Source of the DNA: Levilactobacillus yonginensis
Lineage (GTDB): Bacteria > Bacillota > Bacilli > Lactobacillales > Lactobacillaceae
NCBI RefSeq assembly: GCF_003946265.1
Contig: NZ_RHNO01000001.1
Coordinates: 211,327-275,326 of the forward strand
DNA length: 64,000 nucleotides
Reading direction: 5' to 3'
The notes under the pieces were generated by a model. It was not told the origin of the DNA, searched no databases, and saw only the letters and a program-made list of their open reading frames with translations. This document shows positions 8,693 through 16,348 of the stretch, one piece after another. The position numbers were made by a program, and so were the translations under genes. Positions within the stretch are counted from its first letter, which is position 1. Every line of letters starts with the position of its first letter.

Positions 8693-8730
8693 AGAGCGCC
8701 TGGGATTTATTATCCACAGGCGCTCTTTTT
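8693..8730 (+). terminator. Rho-independent terminator of the oxdC operon
   Basis: AGAGCGCCTG pairs with CAGGCGCTCT across a loop of about 14 nt, followed by five T. A-rich bases upstream allow some activity for the convergent Nudix gene. Confidence 0.85.
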
Positions 8731-8761
8731 GATTTAGAATTGTCGTTTGACCTTAGAGTGG

Positions 8762-9226
8762 CTAATCTCCAAAGTAAGCTTGAACCGCTGCCAACATGTC
8801 AGTGGTCTGTTGATTCAACAGAGGTGGCAGGTCGTCGAGCGGGAAGTATTTCAGGTCGAGAGTCTCATCAGTGGCTGATTCCAGCGTGTGGCCACCAATG
8901 GGTTTGACCAGATACAGTTGAGAAATGACTTGGGTGACGTCACCGTTGGGGTATTTGGTAAACCCCTGATCGAAAATCCCCAGCGATTTGACGAGCTCGA
9001 CGTCGAGACCGGCGTCTTCCTTGTACTCTCGGACCATAGCTTGGTCGAACGTCTCACCGTATTCGAGGTAGCCGCCTGGGAGACTCCAGTTGTGCGTGTC
9101 GGTCCGTAGGTTGAGCAGAACCTCATGCTGGTCGTTAGTAGCGACCCCGGCCGCAGCGTTGAGAATCAACGGCTTATGGCCGACTAATTCGCGAATTTCT
9201 TTAATGTAATTTGCCAATCGTATCAA
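8762..9226 (-). CDS. Nudix hydrolase
   Basis: A 154-residue protein with the Nudix box starting at GGYLEYGET and ending REYKEDAGL, which matches GX5EX7REUXEEXGU except that the second Glu of the EE pair is Asp (REYKED). This box coordinates Mg2+ and cleaves nucleoside diphosphates linked to another group; the substrate cannot be read from the sequence. Length and context fit small housecleaning or ADP-ribose-type hydrolases. The gene is monocistronic and convergent with the oxdC operon. Confidence 0.85.
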   Translation of the reverse strand: MIRLANYIKEIRELVGHKPLILNAAAGVATNDQHEVLLNLRTDTHNWSLPGGYLEYGETFDQAMVREYKEDAGLDVELVKSLGIFDQGFTKYPNGDVTQVISQLYLVKPIGGHTLESATDETLDLKYFPLDDLPPLLNQQTTDMLAAVQAYFGD

Positions 9227-9305
9227 ACCTACTTTCTACGTGAAGGTAGCTTTAGTATACCGCTAAATGCTAAGCTAAATTGGCCCTAAATGATAGTTAC
9301 AATTC

Positions 9306-9356
9306 AAAAAAAGACGATCCACGCAACGCTACTTAGCGCACGTGGATCGTCCTTTG
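9306..9356 (-). terminator. Rho-independent terminator of padA
   Basis: On the minus strand GACGATCCACG pairs with CGTGGATCGTC across a loop of about 19 nt, and a run of seven T follows. It starts immediately after the padA stop. Confidence 0.85.
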
Positions 9357-9359
9357 TCA

Positions 9360-9896
9360 TTACTTGTTTAAGCGGTGGTAGTTCTCATCAAAATATTTCC
9401 CGGCACGAATGTCGTCTGGGAGACTTGGATAAGGGGCTTCACTGATGACATCTTCGTTGTTTTGCCCAGCATCACCCATGTAAGTGATCTTAGCAAATTC
9501 AGGAACGACCAGCTTAGGGTAAGTATCGTACTTTTCCCGAGCGGCTTCCATCACGTCGATGTGTTCGTTTTGGTAGGTAACCGTGATTTCAGGATGGTCT
9601 TGAACCCACTTAGGGAAGAAGATGGTCCCGTTTAACTTGCCTTCGTTGGGCACGAAGTCCAAAGCGACGTCCGTCCCGGTTGGTTCGGTCCAGGCAATCT
9701 TGTAGATGCCAGGAACCAGCATCACAATGTTGGCTTCTTGGTCGGTGACCCAGCGGCCAGCGACCATGCCACCGTGAATCCGGTAGTCAACGGTGTGGTC
9801 GTTCTTCGCGTACCATTCGTATTCCCAGCCATTATCGTAGGTGTAAATGAAGTGTGTTCCTAAAAAGTCATCGAGTGTTTTAAATTCTTTTGCCAT
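9360..9896 (-). CDS. padA: Phenolic acid decarboxylase (p-coumarate/ferulate decarboxylase)
   Basis: Cofactor-free cytosolic decarboxylation of p-coumaric, caffeic and ferulic acid to vinyl phenols, a detoxification step typical of plant-associated lactobacilli. The 178 residues match the PadA/PadC family along their whole length: the N-terminal [17 protein letters not shown] segment with the substrate-positioning tyrosines, the conserved [10 protein letters not shown] strand, and the WTEPTGTDV segment with the catalytic Glu. The length is normal for the family. It is divergent from padR and has its own promoter with a PadR operator just downstream, so expression should be induced by phenolic acids. 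AAGGAG precedes the ATG at 9896. Confidence 0.95.
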   Translation of the reverse strand: MAKEFKTLDDFLGTHFIYTYDNGWEYEWYAKNDHTVDYRIHGGMVAGRWVTDQEANIVMLVPGIYKIAWTEPTGTDVALDFVPNEGKLNGTIFFPKWVQDHPEITVTYQNEHIDVMEAAREKYDTYPKLVVPEFAKITYMGDAGQNNEDVISEAPYPSLPDDIRAGKYFDENYHRLNK

Positions 9897-9948
9897 AAGT
9901 CGGGTGCTCCTTTTAATTTCAGATTGGATTAGGCTCTATTCTGCCGAA

Positions 9949-9978
9949 TTAAACCATGTAATTAATTACATGGTTTAA
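9949..9978. promoter_or_regulatory. PadR operator, 30-bp perfect palindrome
   Basis: A perfectly symmetrical 30-bp sequence centred at 9963/9964 contains ATGT-N8-ACAT, the published PadR box of lactic acid bacteria. It covers the transcription start of padA, so bound PadR would block padA transcription. Confidence 0.9.
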
Positions 9979-9989
9979 TTTACTTGATT

Positions 9990-10018
9990 ACTATAAATCG
10001 TTTGGCTAGCAGTGTCAA
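9990..10018 (-). promoter_or_regulatory. padA promoter
   Basis: On the minus strand TTGACA (10018-10013), a 17-bp spacer and TATAGT (9995-9990). The PadR palindrome starts 11 bp downstream of the -10 box. Confidence 0.85.
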
Positions 10019-10131
10019 CAATTTTGTCAGTCAAGGGGAGCGGGCAATGACAGTTTGAGCGATTGGCGCTTGATGTTTACGCCGGGAACTGGTTCAATGA
10101 AGACACAAGTAATTATACGAAAACAAGGGGG

Positions 10132-10677
10132 ATGGCAGCCATCGGCCAGCGTAATCGACTACAATACATTATTTTAGGTCTATTGAACCAACGCCCCCAG
10201 ACGGGCTATGACCTGACCAAAGCGTTTGAAAATGAAATTGGGGAGTTTTGGCAGGCCAAGCATAGCCAAATCTATCCGATGTTAAAACGACTCGAGGCGG
10301 CGGGGGAGATTACTCACGAGGATACGGTGACTGGCGAAAAGCTGGCGAAAAAACAGTATTCATTGACGCCAGCGGGCCACGAAAAGTTGGTCGCTTGGGT
10401 GACGGAACCGTCGCCCGAGTTGACGGCCATCAAGGATGAATTTATATTAAAATTGTACTTTATCAAGTCGATTGCTGATCCGCGGTTACAACCAATGCTA
10501 CAGGAACAGGCAGGATTGCATCGTGCCCAGCTAGCCCACCTGCGTCAGCGACAGACGACGGTGTTTCCTAATCAAGCGGCAATTGACCAGGCGTACGGGC
10601 ACTATCTGATTTTGGACCACGCCATCGAACGGGAGGAACACTACGTTGACTGGTTGGAGAAATACTTAGCCCATTAG
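10132..10677 (+). CDS. padR: PadR-family transcriptional repressor of phenolic acid decarboxylase
   Basis: A PadR regulator with the winged-helix DNA-binding domain (about residues 8-90: LQYIILGLL, TGYDLTKAFE, SQIYPMLKRLE) and a C-terminal helical Vir_AlfA_C-like dimerisation domain. It represses padA and releases it when phenolic acids are present. I chose ATG 10132 (MAAIGQRNRL) because family members begin just before the RNRLQYIILGLL motif. The AAGGGGG there touches the ATG, which is unusually close, so the true start is uncertain. A longer frame beginning with TTG at 10063 adds residues the family does not have. It is transcribed divergently from padA with the operator between them. Confidence 0.88.
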   Translation: MAAIGQRNRLQYIILGLLNQRPQTGYDLTKAFENEIGEFWQAKHSQIYPMLKRLEAAGEITHEDTVTGEKLAKKQYSLTPAGHEKLVAWVTEPSPELTAIKDEFILKLYFIKSIADPRLQPMLQEQAGLHRAQLAHLRQRQTTVFPNQAAIDQAYGHYLILDHAIEREEHYVDWLEKYLAH

Positions 10678-10689
10678 GTTGATTGTCCG

Positions 10690-10862
10690 CTACGGCGGCC
10701 AGGATGGCGCCGGCTGTGGGGACGCTTCAGCCAAACGGCGGGCTTCTCGCTCGCTTTGAAGCCACGAAGACCACGTGTCTTCAAAGACGCCCATGGCCTA
10801 GGTCGGCCTAAAACGCCAACCAAGGCCATTTTCACTGCCGACGCCATCCTGACCACCTGCGC
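10690..10862 (-). repeat. Family A hairpin repeat, copy 1
   Basis: Shares the family A ends (CCAGGATGG..GCCGGCTGTGGGG at one side, GCCATCCTGACC at the other) and internal segments with the other A copies, in inverted orientation. The outer arms pair imperfectly over the full length. It sits directly after padR. Confidence 0.75.
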
Positions 10863-10930
10863 TTAGATAGTCTGTAGATTGTCGATGGCTTTTAATCATT
10901 AATAAATGGTTTTAATAATAGCTAATTTTG

Positions 10931-10964
10931 AGGGTCTGGAGTAACAATTCCAGGCCCCTTTCTA
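10931..10964 (+). terminator. Rho-independent terminator
   Basis: GGGTCTGGA pairs with TTCCAGGCCC across an 8-nt loop and is followed by a short CCTTTCT tail. It would end transcripts from padR. Confidence 0.55.
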
Positions 10965-11053
10965 TAGCTAATCCCCCCCACTGAAACGTGGAGCCAAAGA
11001 TAGGTGAATTTAAGATTGATACTGTATACTAGCTATGAACAGGAGGAGATTAC

Positions 11054-11875
11054 ATGCAAAAATGGGGAAAATGGTGGCTCGCCGCTTTGCTGGGGTTAGC
11101 CGCAATCGGCGCTAGCGGGGTCACGGCTCACGCGGCGACCAGCCAATACTTAACCGGGAATACGGGTTACGTGCGGACTAAAAAGGCCATGTACGTGGGT
11201 ATTTATCAGAAGAAAAATGGCAAGTATCACCAGGTCAAGGTGAAGAAAAATACGCTGCTGAACGCTGAGGGTACCATGTCAACGGGGGCGGCCAGCGGTG
11301 GCGTGAAGACGACGGCCCTGTTCACCTATGGCGTTGTGAACTATGCGCGGGCTAATCAGCTGAAGTATAAAGAACGGGCCACGATTCCGTTTACCAAGGC
11401 AAATTTCAAACGGGTCAGTTTGAAGGCACCTATTCGCACGCAAATTTTCAAGGTGGGAAAGGGGTACACTGCCAATAGTGACAACTCCAATGCTGCACCC
11501 ACGCCCGGCTTTTTCCTGACGCTGGATAACTACTTGCAGTACTATAGTAAGGCGCAGATGGCTAAGGATTCCGAACTCATGAGCCAACGGTGGGCGGGCA
11601 CGAGTCGAAACTACAAGCCAACGCGTTCGGTGAAAGCGACGAAGGTCACCGTGAAGGGCAACACGACAACGGTTGACTACGCTAAGGCATTGAAGGGACT
11701 GCCCAACAAAAAAGTCGGCAAGCACCATTACCGCCTGACGATTACGAATAAGAAGACGAAGGGTAGCTTGGGGATGCTGCCAATGGACGATGTTTTTGAT
11801 CTGTACGGTACTTGGACCAACTACACCGTCAATGGTAAGCCCTACTTCTTTGGCGAGTTAGAATCCGGGGACTAG
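11054..11875 (+). CDS. Secreted protein of unknown function
   Basis: A 273-residue protein with a clear signal peptide (basic MQKWGKWW, hydrophobic core, cleavage near AHAAT at about residue 28). The mature part is rich in Lys, Thr, Tyr and Asn with beta-strand spacing typical of lactobacillar surface proteins, but there is no LPXTG, WxL, LysM or catalytic motif I can name. The N-terminal region (about 35-75, VRTKKAMYVGIYQKKNG and following) resembles SH3-like surface repeats. AGGAGG precedes the ATG. It stands alone, with terminators on both sides. Confidence 0.75.
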   Translation: MQKWGKWWLAALLGLAAIGASGVTAHAATSQYLTGNTGYVRTKKAMYVGIYQKKNGKYHQVKVKKNTLLNAEGTMSTGAASGGVKTTALFTYGVVNYARANQLKYKERATIPFTKANFKRVSLKAPIRTQIFKVGKGYTANSDNSNAAPTPGFFLTLDNYLQYYSKAQMAKDSELMSQRWAGTSRNYKPTRSVKATKVTVKGNTTTVDYAKALKGLPNKKVGKHHYRLTITNKKTKGSLGMLPMDDVFDLYGTWTNYTVNGKPYFFGELESGD

Positions 11876-11966
11876 CGGATTTTACTCGCAAGTGCTGGCA
11901 GACATTATTTGTTGCCAGTAATCAGAAAATAAATGGGTTTAAGACGCTAACAGTTGAGAATTATCA

Positions 11967-12012
11967 AAATGCTATCTTAGTTGCCATCAGGGCTGGTAAG
12001 GTAGCATTTTTT
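11967..12012 (+). terminator. Rho-independent terminator after the secreted protein gene
   Basis: AAAATGCTATC pairs with GGTAGCATTTT across a loop of about 20 nt, followed by T6. Confidence 0.7.
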
Positions 12013-12251
12013 AGTCCGCGTAAATGGATAAGTCAAATTTGGCAGGATTCTCAGTGAATTTTGAACTTTCATCGGTATTAGGGTGACAAATTCCTATCGA
12101 ATTTCGTTAGTAAAAGTATCAGTATTTTTAACTGACCGACTGGTGAGAAATGACAGTTACTTTTAATGCTCAAGTAATGATTAATAGTAAACGGTTGAGA
12201 GTCACCAACATTGATAATTAAAAATAACTGACGCTGAAATAGTCGACTAAT

Positions 12252-12443
12252 GTAGCCGGAGGTTGCCAGGGAGGGTGCCGGCTGTGTCGACGGTGTTGAC
12301 GGGCGTTCTGTGGCCGTCTACAGCGTGGGGCGGGCTTGGAGATTCGGTGGGCTGCCGAAGCTTCAAGCCGAGCTGGAGGACCGGTTCTCAGGCCGGAAGC
12401 GTCCCCCACAGCGGGTGCCCGCCCTGGCGGCCGCAGGCGGCCA
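12252..12443 (+). repeat. Family A hairpin repeat, copy 2
   Basis: About 190 bp, beginning GTAGCCGGAGGTTGCCAGGG and ending CCGCAGGCGGCC, with the conserved internal blocks GCCGGCTGTG, CCGAGCTGGAGGACCGGTTC and CCCACAGC. Open frames here are by-products of high GC and are not conserved between copies. It lies in the 840-bp gap before the sugar symporter; the rest of the gap (12013-12251 and 12444-12657) shows no gene. Confidence 0.8.
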
Positions 12444-12657
12444 TTTACTATATCTCAATAAAAAGTTAGGTTGGGTAACTAATGAAGGGCCTAAACACTG
12501 GTCTGGCAGATAAAATCGATTATGATAGAGTCGACGGCAAAGGTTAACTTGACGGTTGTTAAGCAATAATCTTGTCAGTTGTTGGTAGGTTAGAAAAGGT
12601 AAGTGGGTAGTTAGATATGTGGATTATCAAGTTACCCAGTTTTAGGTATGCTGTACC

Positions 12658-12671
12658 TGTAAGCGGTTACA
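12658..12671 (+). promoter_or_regulatory. cre box (CcpA site) upstream of the sugar locus
   Basis: TGTAAGCGGTTACA matches the catabolite-responsive element consensus TGWAANCGNTNWCA at every defined position. It lies 43 bp before the symporter start, so glucose repression by CcpA is expected. Confidence 0.85.
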
Positions 12672-12713
12672 AGAATGTGTGCAATTATTTAAACTTTGGG
12701 GGAGGTTTTTATC

Positions 12714-14093
12714 ATGAGTAAGCTTCAGTTGTGGAAACAGCGTTTCTTCTACGGATCAACCGACTTGGCCGGAAACTTGATTTGGCAAATTGTTGGCCTG
12801 TACCTGTTGTTCTACTACACGACGGTCATGGGAATTTCACCAGCTTTCGTGGGAACGTTGTTCTTAGTCGTTCGATTCATTGATGCCTTTGATGGTGTGG
12901 TCTATGGATTTTTAATCGACCACACGCATTCCAAGTATGGAAAATCGCGGCCGTACTTCCTATGGTTCGGGATTCCCCTAGGGATCTTGACCATGGCGCT
13001 GTTCTTTAACCCATCATTTGGTGGTAACAAGACGTTCCAATTAGTTTGGATCTCCGTTGTTTACACGCTGTTCAGCCTGGTCTACTCCGGTGCTAACACG
13101 CCAATCACTGCCATTCTGCCTAGCCTGACGAAGGACCCTGACGAACGGACGAACTTAGCAAGCGCACGGATGGTAATGACCAACATTGGGACTGCGGTTA
13201 TCGGCGCAATTTCACTGCCAATGGTTGCTTTCCTGGGTGGAAAGAACGCTGAACGCGGTTGGTCGATCTGGGGTGTCATCATTGGGGCATTGATTATCGT
13301 GCTCTTCTTAGGTGCCTTCGCTAACCTGCGTGAACAGGAAACGGAAGAAACACCAGATGGTCCAGAAATTAAGAGTCACCTGTCGGTTAAGGAATCGTTG
13401 AAGGGGGCCGCAAAGAACAAGCCGTGGGTCATCTTAAGTCTTAGTTTCATCCTGCTACAAACGTTCTGGGTAATGCGGTTACAGGTAGCCGTTTACTACT
13501 TGACCTACGTTTACAAGCGGACAGACTTAGTCGGCCTGTTCAACGGATTGGTTATCTGCGCGGTCATCGGGAACATTTCCATTCCATTCCTCAGCAAGTT
13601 TATGAAGCATAAGAGTGTAATGGTGCTGGCGATGCTGACGTTCGCTGTCGGTGAAGCTATGATGGCTTTCAACAGTGTACCGCTGTTATTCGCAGGTAAC
13701 GTTATTTCCTTGATTGCCATGGGTGCAGCGTTCTCGATTGCCTTCGTTATGATCGCCGACACGGTTGAATATTCACGGTCGGAACTGCACATCGATGAAC
13801 CCGGTATCTTGTCCTCCGTGCCAATGGTTGGGGCAAAGCTAGGCATGGGCTTCGGTGGCGCGTTAGCTGGTTGGATTCTGGCCTGGGGTGGCTTTGACGC
13901 CGCTGCGAAGGTCCAGAGCGCGCATGCTCAGACGGCCATTGGGACTGCCTTTATCTGGTTACCAGTCATCTTCGCCGTTCTGATTGCGGTGATTCTCAGA
14001 GCCTACAAGCTGGATGAAGACGAAGTTGCCTCTGCTAAGGCTGCCAAGGATTCCGCCGATAAGGCTGCCCAAACGAAACTACAGAATGATTAA
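12714..14093 (+). CDS. GPH-family sugar:cation symporter
   Basis: A membrane transporter with about 12 helices from the glycoside-pentoside-hexuronide:cation symporter family. Visible signs are the N-terminal YGSTDLAGNLIWQ segment, the conserved Asp-containing helix RFIDAFDGVVYGFLID, the loop THSKYGKSRPYFLW and a long cytosolic loop near residue 215. It lacks the C-terminal IIA domain of LacS-type members. The start is the ATG at 14 bp after GGGGGAGG (12714). It is the first gene of a unit with an overlapping esterase, a second esterase and a GH65 phosphorylase, so the cargo is likely an alpha-linked di- or oligosaccharide or a substituted glycoside. The upstream cre box implies CcpA control. 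Confidence 0.85.
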   Translation: MSKLQLWKQRFFYGSTDLAGNLIWQIVGLYLLFYYTTVMGISPAFVGTLFLVVRFIDAFDGVVYGFLIDHTHSKYGKSRPYFLWFGIPLGILTMALFFNPSFGGNKTFQLVWISVVYTLFSLVYSGANTPITAILPSLTKDPDERTNLASARMVMTNIGTAVIGAISLPMVAFLGGKNAERGWSIWGVIIGALIIVLFLGAFANLREQETEETPDGPEIKSHLSVKESLKGAAKNKPWVILSLSFILLQTFWVMRLQVAVYYLTYVYKRTDLVGLFNGLVICAVIGNISIPFLSKFMKHKSVMVLAMLTFAVGEAMMAFNSVPLLFAGNVISLIAMGAAFSIAFVMIADTVEYSRSELHIDEPGILSSVPMVGAKLGMGFGGALAGWILAWGGFDAAAKVQSAHAQTAIGTAFIWLPVIFAVLIAVILRAYKLDEDEVASAKAAKDSADKAAQTKLQND

Positions 14094-14934
14094 TCATAAA
14101 TTTGTTTGCGGCGAGCCGGATTTTCCGGTCACCGTGACGTTCACACAACCGGCCGCCATTGCTGACTTCCATGTTCAGCCGCGGCGGCCGTTGGTGATTC
14201 TATTGCCGGGTGGTGGCTACCGGTTTTACTCGGATAGAGAAAATGAAATTGTGGCGTTGCAATACTTGGCGCAAGGGTTCGCCGTAGCAGTTGTCCAATA
14301 TCAGTTGGTGACTGACCCACCGGTGTTACCGACCGCGTTGATTCAGTTGGGAATGGTCGTCGCTGAATTTCACCGTCACGCGGCCGCTTACGGTATCAGT
14401 TCTGATCACATCCTGGTGGCTGGTTTTTCGGCTGGTGGCCACTTAGCGGCTCTGTACGCAGACCTCTGGCCGTTACTCGGCTGGGATTGCCACGTGGCAA
14501 CGTCAGAATTAAAAATAGCAGCGTTGGCCTTGGCGTACCCGGTCATTGGGTTGCGGTTAGGCTGGCCGACTGATGAGGCGACCAGAGCGGCCATTACGGC
14601 AAAGTGGCCCGCTCATGAGGCGGACCAACTGGTGACGTCACAGAATCCACCGACGTTCATCTGGACAACGGCGGACGACGAAACGGTGCCAGCAAACAAC
14701 ACGGCGTGCTATACGGCAGCACTCCAGCGGCATGGCGTCCCAGTAACCACGAAAATATACCCGCACGGTCCCCACGGACTGAGTCTAGCTCGGGCGGTCA
14801 CGGCGTTTCCCCGAAAAGCCGGTTCGACAGGGGAGCAATTCATTCGGCCGGACGTAGCGGAATGGTTTACTAAGGAAATGACCTGGTTAGAGAGCCTCTG
14901 GCACCTGGATGAGTTTTGGTTGAATCAGGGCTGA
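14086..14934 (+). CDS. Alpha/beta-hydrolase esterase (acetyl-esterase-like)
   Basis: A 282-residue alpha/beta hydrolase. The oxyanion motif PGGGY sits near residue 40, the nucleophile motif GFSAGG near residue 113 (Ser), the acid in ADDETVP and the catalytic His in HGPHGLS, so the triad is complete. This pattern is close to bacterial acetyl-xylan or carbohydrate acetyl esterases. No signal peptide, so it acts on imported substrate. The ATG at 14086 overlaps the symporter stop by 8 bp with no obvious ribosome binding site, which suggests translational coupling. Proposed role: removing acyl groups from the sugar brought in by the GPH symporter. Confidence 0.8.
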   Translation: MINHKFVCGEPDFPVTVTFTQPAAIADFHVQPRRPLVILLPGGGYRFYSDRENEIVALQYLAQGFAVAVVQYQLVTDPPVLPTALIQLGMVVAEFHRHAAAYGISSDHILVAGFSAGGHLAALYADLWPLLGWDCHVATSELKIAALALAYPVIGLRLGWPTDEATRAAITAKWPAHEADQLVTSQNPPTFIWTTADDETVPANNTACYTAALQRHGVPVTTKIYPHGPHGLSLARAVTAFPRKAGSTGEQFIRPDVAEWFTKEMTWLESLWHLDEFWLNQG

Positions 14935-15073
14935 TGAATGATTTACTCGGGAATCTGGGGTAGGAAAGTTATCTCTGGTTGAATTCGAGATAGCTGTTCA
15001 GGACAGTTAACACTTTAACAGTGAAAGAGGATTAGCCTGGTCATGGCTGATAACGGTGCTGAACGTTAGCCGT

Positions 15074-15213
15074 GAGGTCGGTAAATATGGGCTCAGCCGT
15101 GGAACTGCCTTAGCGCGGTGGGTTTCCGTGGTTAGGCAGAGCCGATCTTCAAGACCGCACTTTGGCTTGAAGTCGCGCTCACAGCGTTCCAGCCCATATT
15201 TACCGGCCGGTAA
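15074..15213 (-). repeat. Family B hairpin repeat, solo copy 1
   Basis: About 140 bp with near-perfect inverted ends: GGTAAATATGGGCT on the left and AGCCCATATTTACC on the right. In reverse complement it matches the other solo copy at 48018 and the first half of the composite elements at 18689, 24646 and 29446. It separates the two esterase genes. The rest of the gap contains only a weak hairpin (14969-15003). Confidence 0.75.
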
Positions 15214-15269
15214 GGCGCCAATTTAAACAATCATAAAAAGCGAGTGCAATGAAGAGAGGGGTAATCAAG

Positions 15270-16322
15270 ATGTTGAATGATACGACAACCAAGCAGTCAT
15301 TGGGGTACAGCGAAGAGTTGAAACGACTGCGAAGCATCAAGCCGACTGGCAAAGTGGATGGTGTCACCAGCTGGATCAAGGAGCGCGACCCCATCCACAC
15401 CTTTGAACCGCTGGTCTGGGAGACCGTGGCGGGTATCGATGAAAATCCACAATTGCCGACCGATTTATTCAGTCTGCGGCAGGGGACCGAGACGAGCGGG
15501 CAACGTGATCTGACCAGCGTGGAAATGAAGGTCGAGATGCAACAAATCGTGGCCATGAACCGGCGGGTCCGCGTCGTGCGGATTGCCCGGATGGACCATT
15601 TGACCGCGGATAAGGCCTTGATTTACTTCCACGGTGGCGCCTACTACGGTGGGACACCTGAAGACGTTCTGTTGGCGTTGAAGTTTGTGGCGGAGCAGGC
15701 TAACTGTGTGGTATATAACGTAGACTACGCATTGGCCCCCGAACAACCCTATCCGGCTGGCATTCTGGACGGTTTGGCGGTGGTAGCGGCTATGGTCAAA
15801 TCCTACCGGCACATCTGTGTGGGGGGCGACTCCGCCGGGGGCTCGATTGCCTTAGCGGTCAGCCAGCTGTGTAAATCAATGGGCATCTGCACGATTGAAA
15901 GTCACCTATTGTTCTACCCGACCGTCATTCAGGGCTCCGACTTGAACGGCTCCCTGTGGGATGACCACAGTATTGACGTAGTTCCCGAACAGCGAGACGC
16001 GCTGCACCGCAGCTATCAGTTATTTGAACAGCTCGACACCATCATGAGTGGCTACTACGTGGCGGATCAGCCAGTTGATTTGACGGCACCGCTACTCTCA
16101 CCACTCCTGGCTGACCCGGCAATCTTTAAGAACGTTACGTTGCTGGTCGGCGAGTACGATCCGTTCCGACTACAAGATGAGGTCTTCGTCCAGCAGGCCG
16201 GTCAGGCCAACGGGGATGCCCACTACTTCAGATACGGAGGTATCAGCCACGCTTTCCTAAACTTTACCGGAAATGTGCCGGCGGTGGAGGACGCACTGGC
16301 TATGGGGGCCAAATTGATTTAA
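15270..16322 (+). CDS. Alpha/beta-hydrolase of the hormone-sensitive lipase family
   Basis: A 350-residue esterase with the HSL-family signatures: HGGAYY (oxyanion hole, about residue 123), GDSAGGS (Ser nucleophile, about residue 189), Asp in GEYDPFRLQDE and His in GGISHAFL. An N-terminal cap of about 100 residues precedes the core. No signal peptide. The start at 15270 follows GAGAGGGG; the upstream ATG at 15249 lacks a site. It is 26 bp before the GH65 gene and oriented with the GPH symporter. Having two unrelated cytosolic esterases in one sugar locus suggests the substrate carries ester groups. Confidence 0.8.
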   Translation: MLNDTTTKQSLGYSEELKRLRSIKPTGKVDGVTSWIKERDPIHTFEPLVWETVAGIDENPQLPTDLFSLRQGTETSGQRDLTSVEMKVEMQQIVAMNRRVRVVRIARMDHLTADKALIYFHGGAYYGGTPEDVLLALKFVAEQANCVVYNVDYALAPEQPYPAGILDGLAVVAAMVKSYRHICVGGDSAGGSIALAVSQLCKSMGICTIESHLLFYPTVIQGSDLNGSLWDDHSIDVVPEQRDALHRSYQLFEQLDTIMSGYYVADQPVDLTAPLLSPLLADPAIFKNVTLLVGEYDPFRLQDEVFVQQAGQANGDAHYFRYGGISHAFLNFTGNVPAVEDALAMGAKLI

Positions 16323-16348
16323 AATAGCAGCGAAACGGGGGGATTATT

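Noticed and set aside
12263..12513. Overlapping open frames on both strands in the family A repeat
   Set aside because: They follow from GC-rich hairpin arms; no start site and no conservation between copies.
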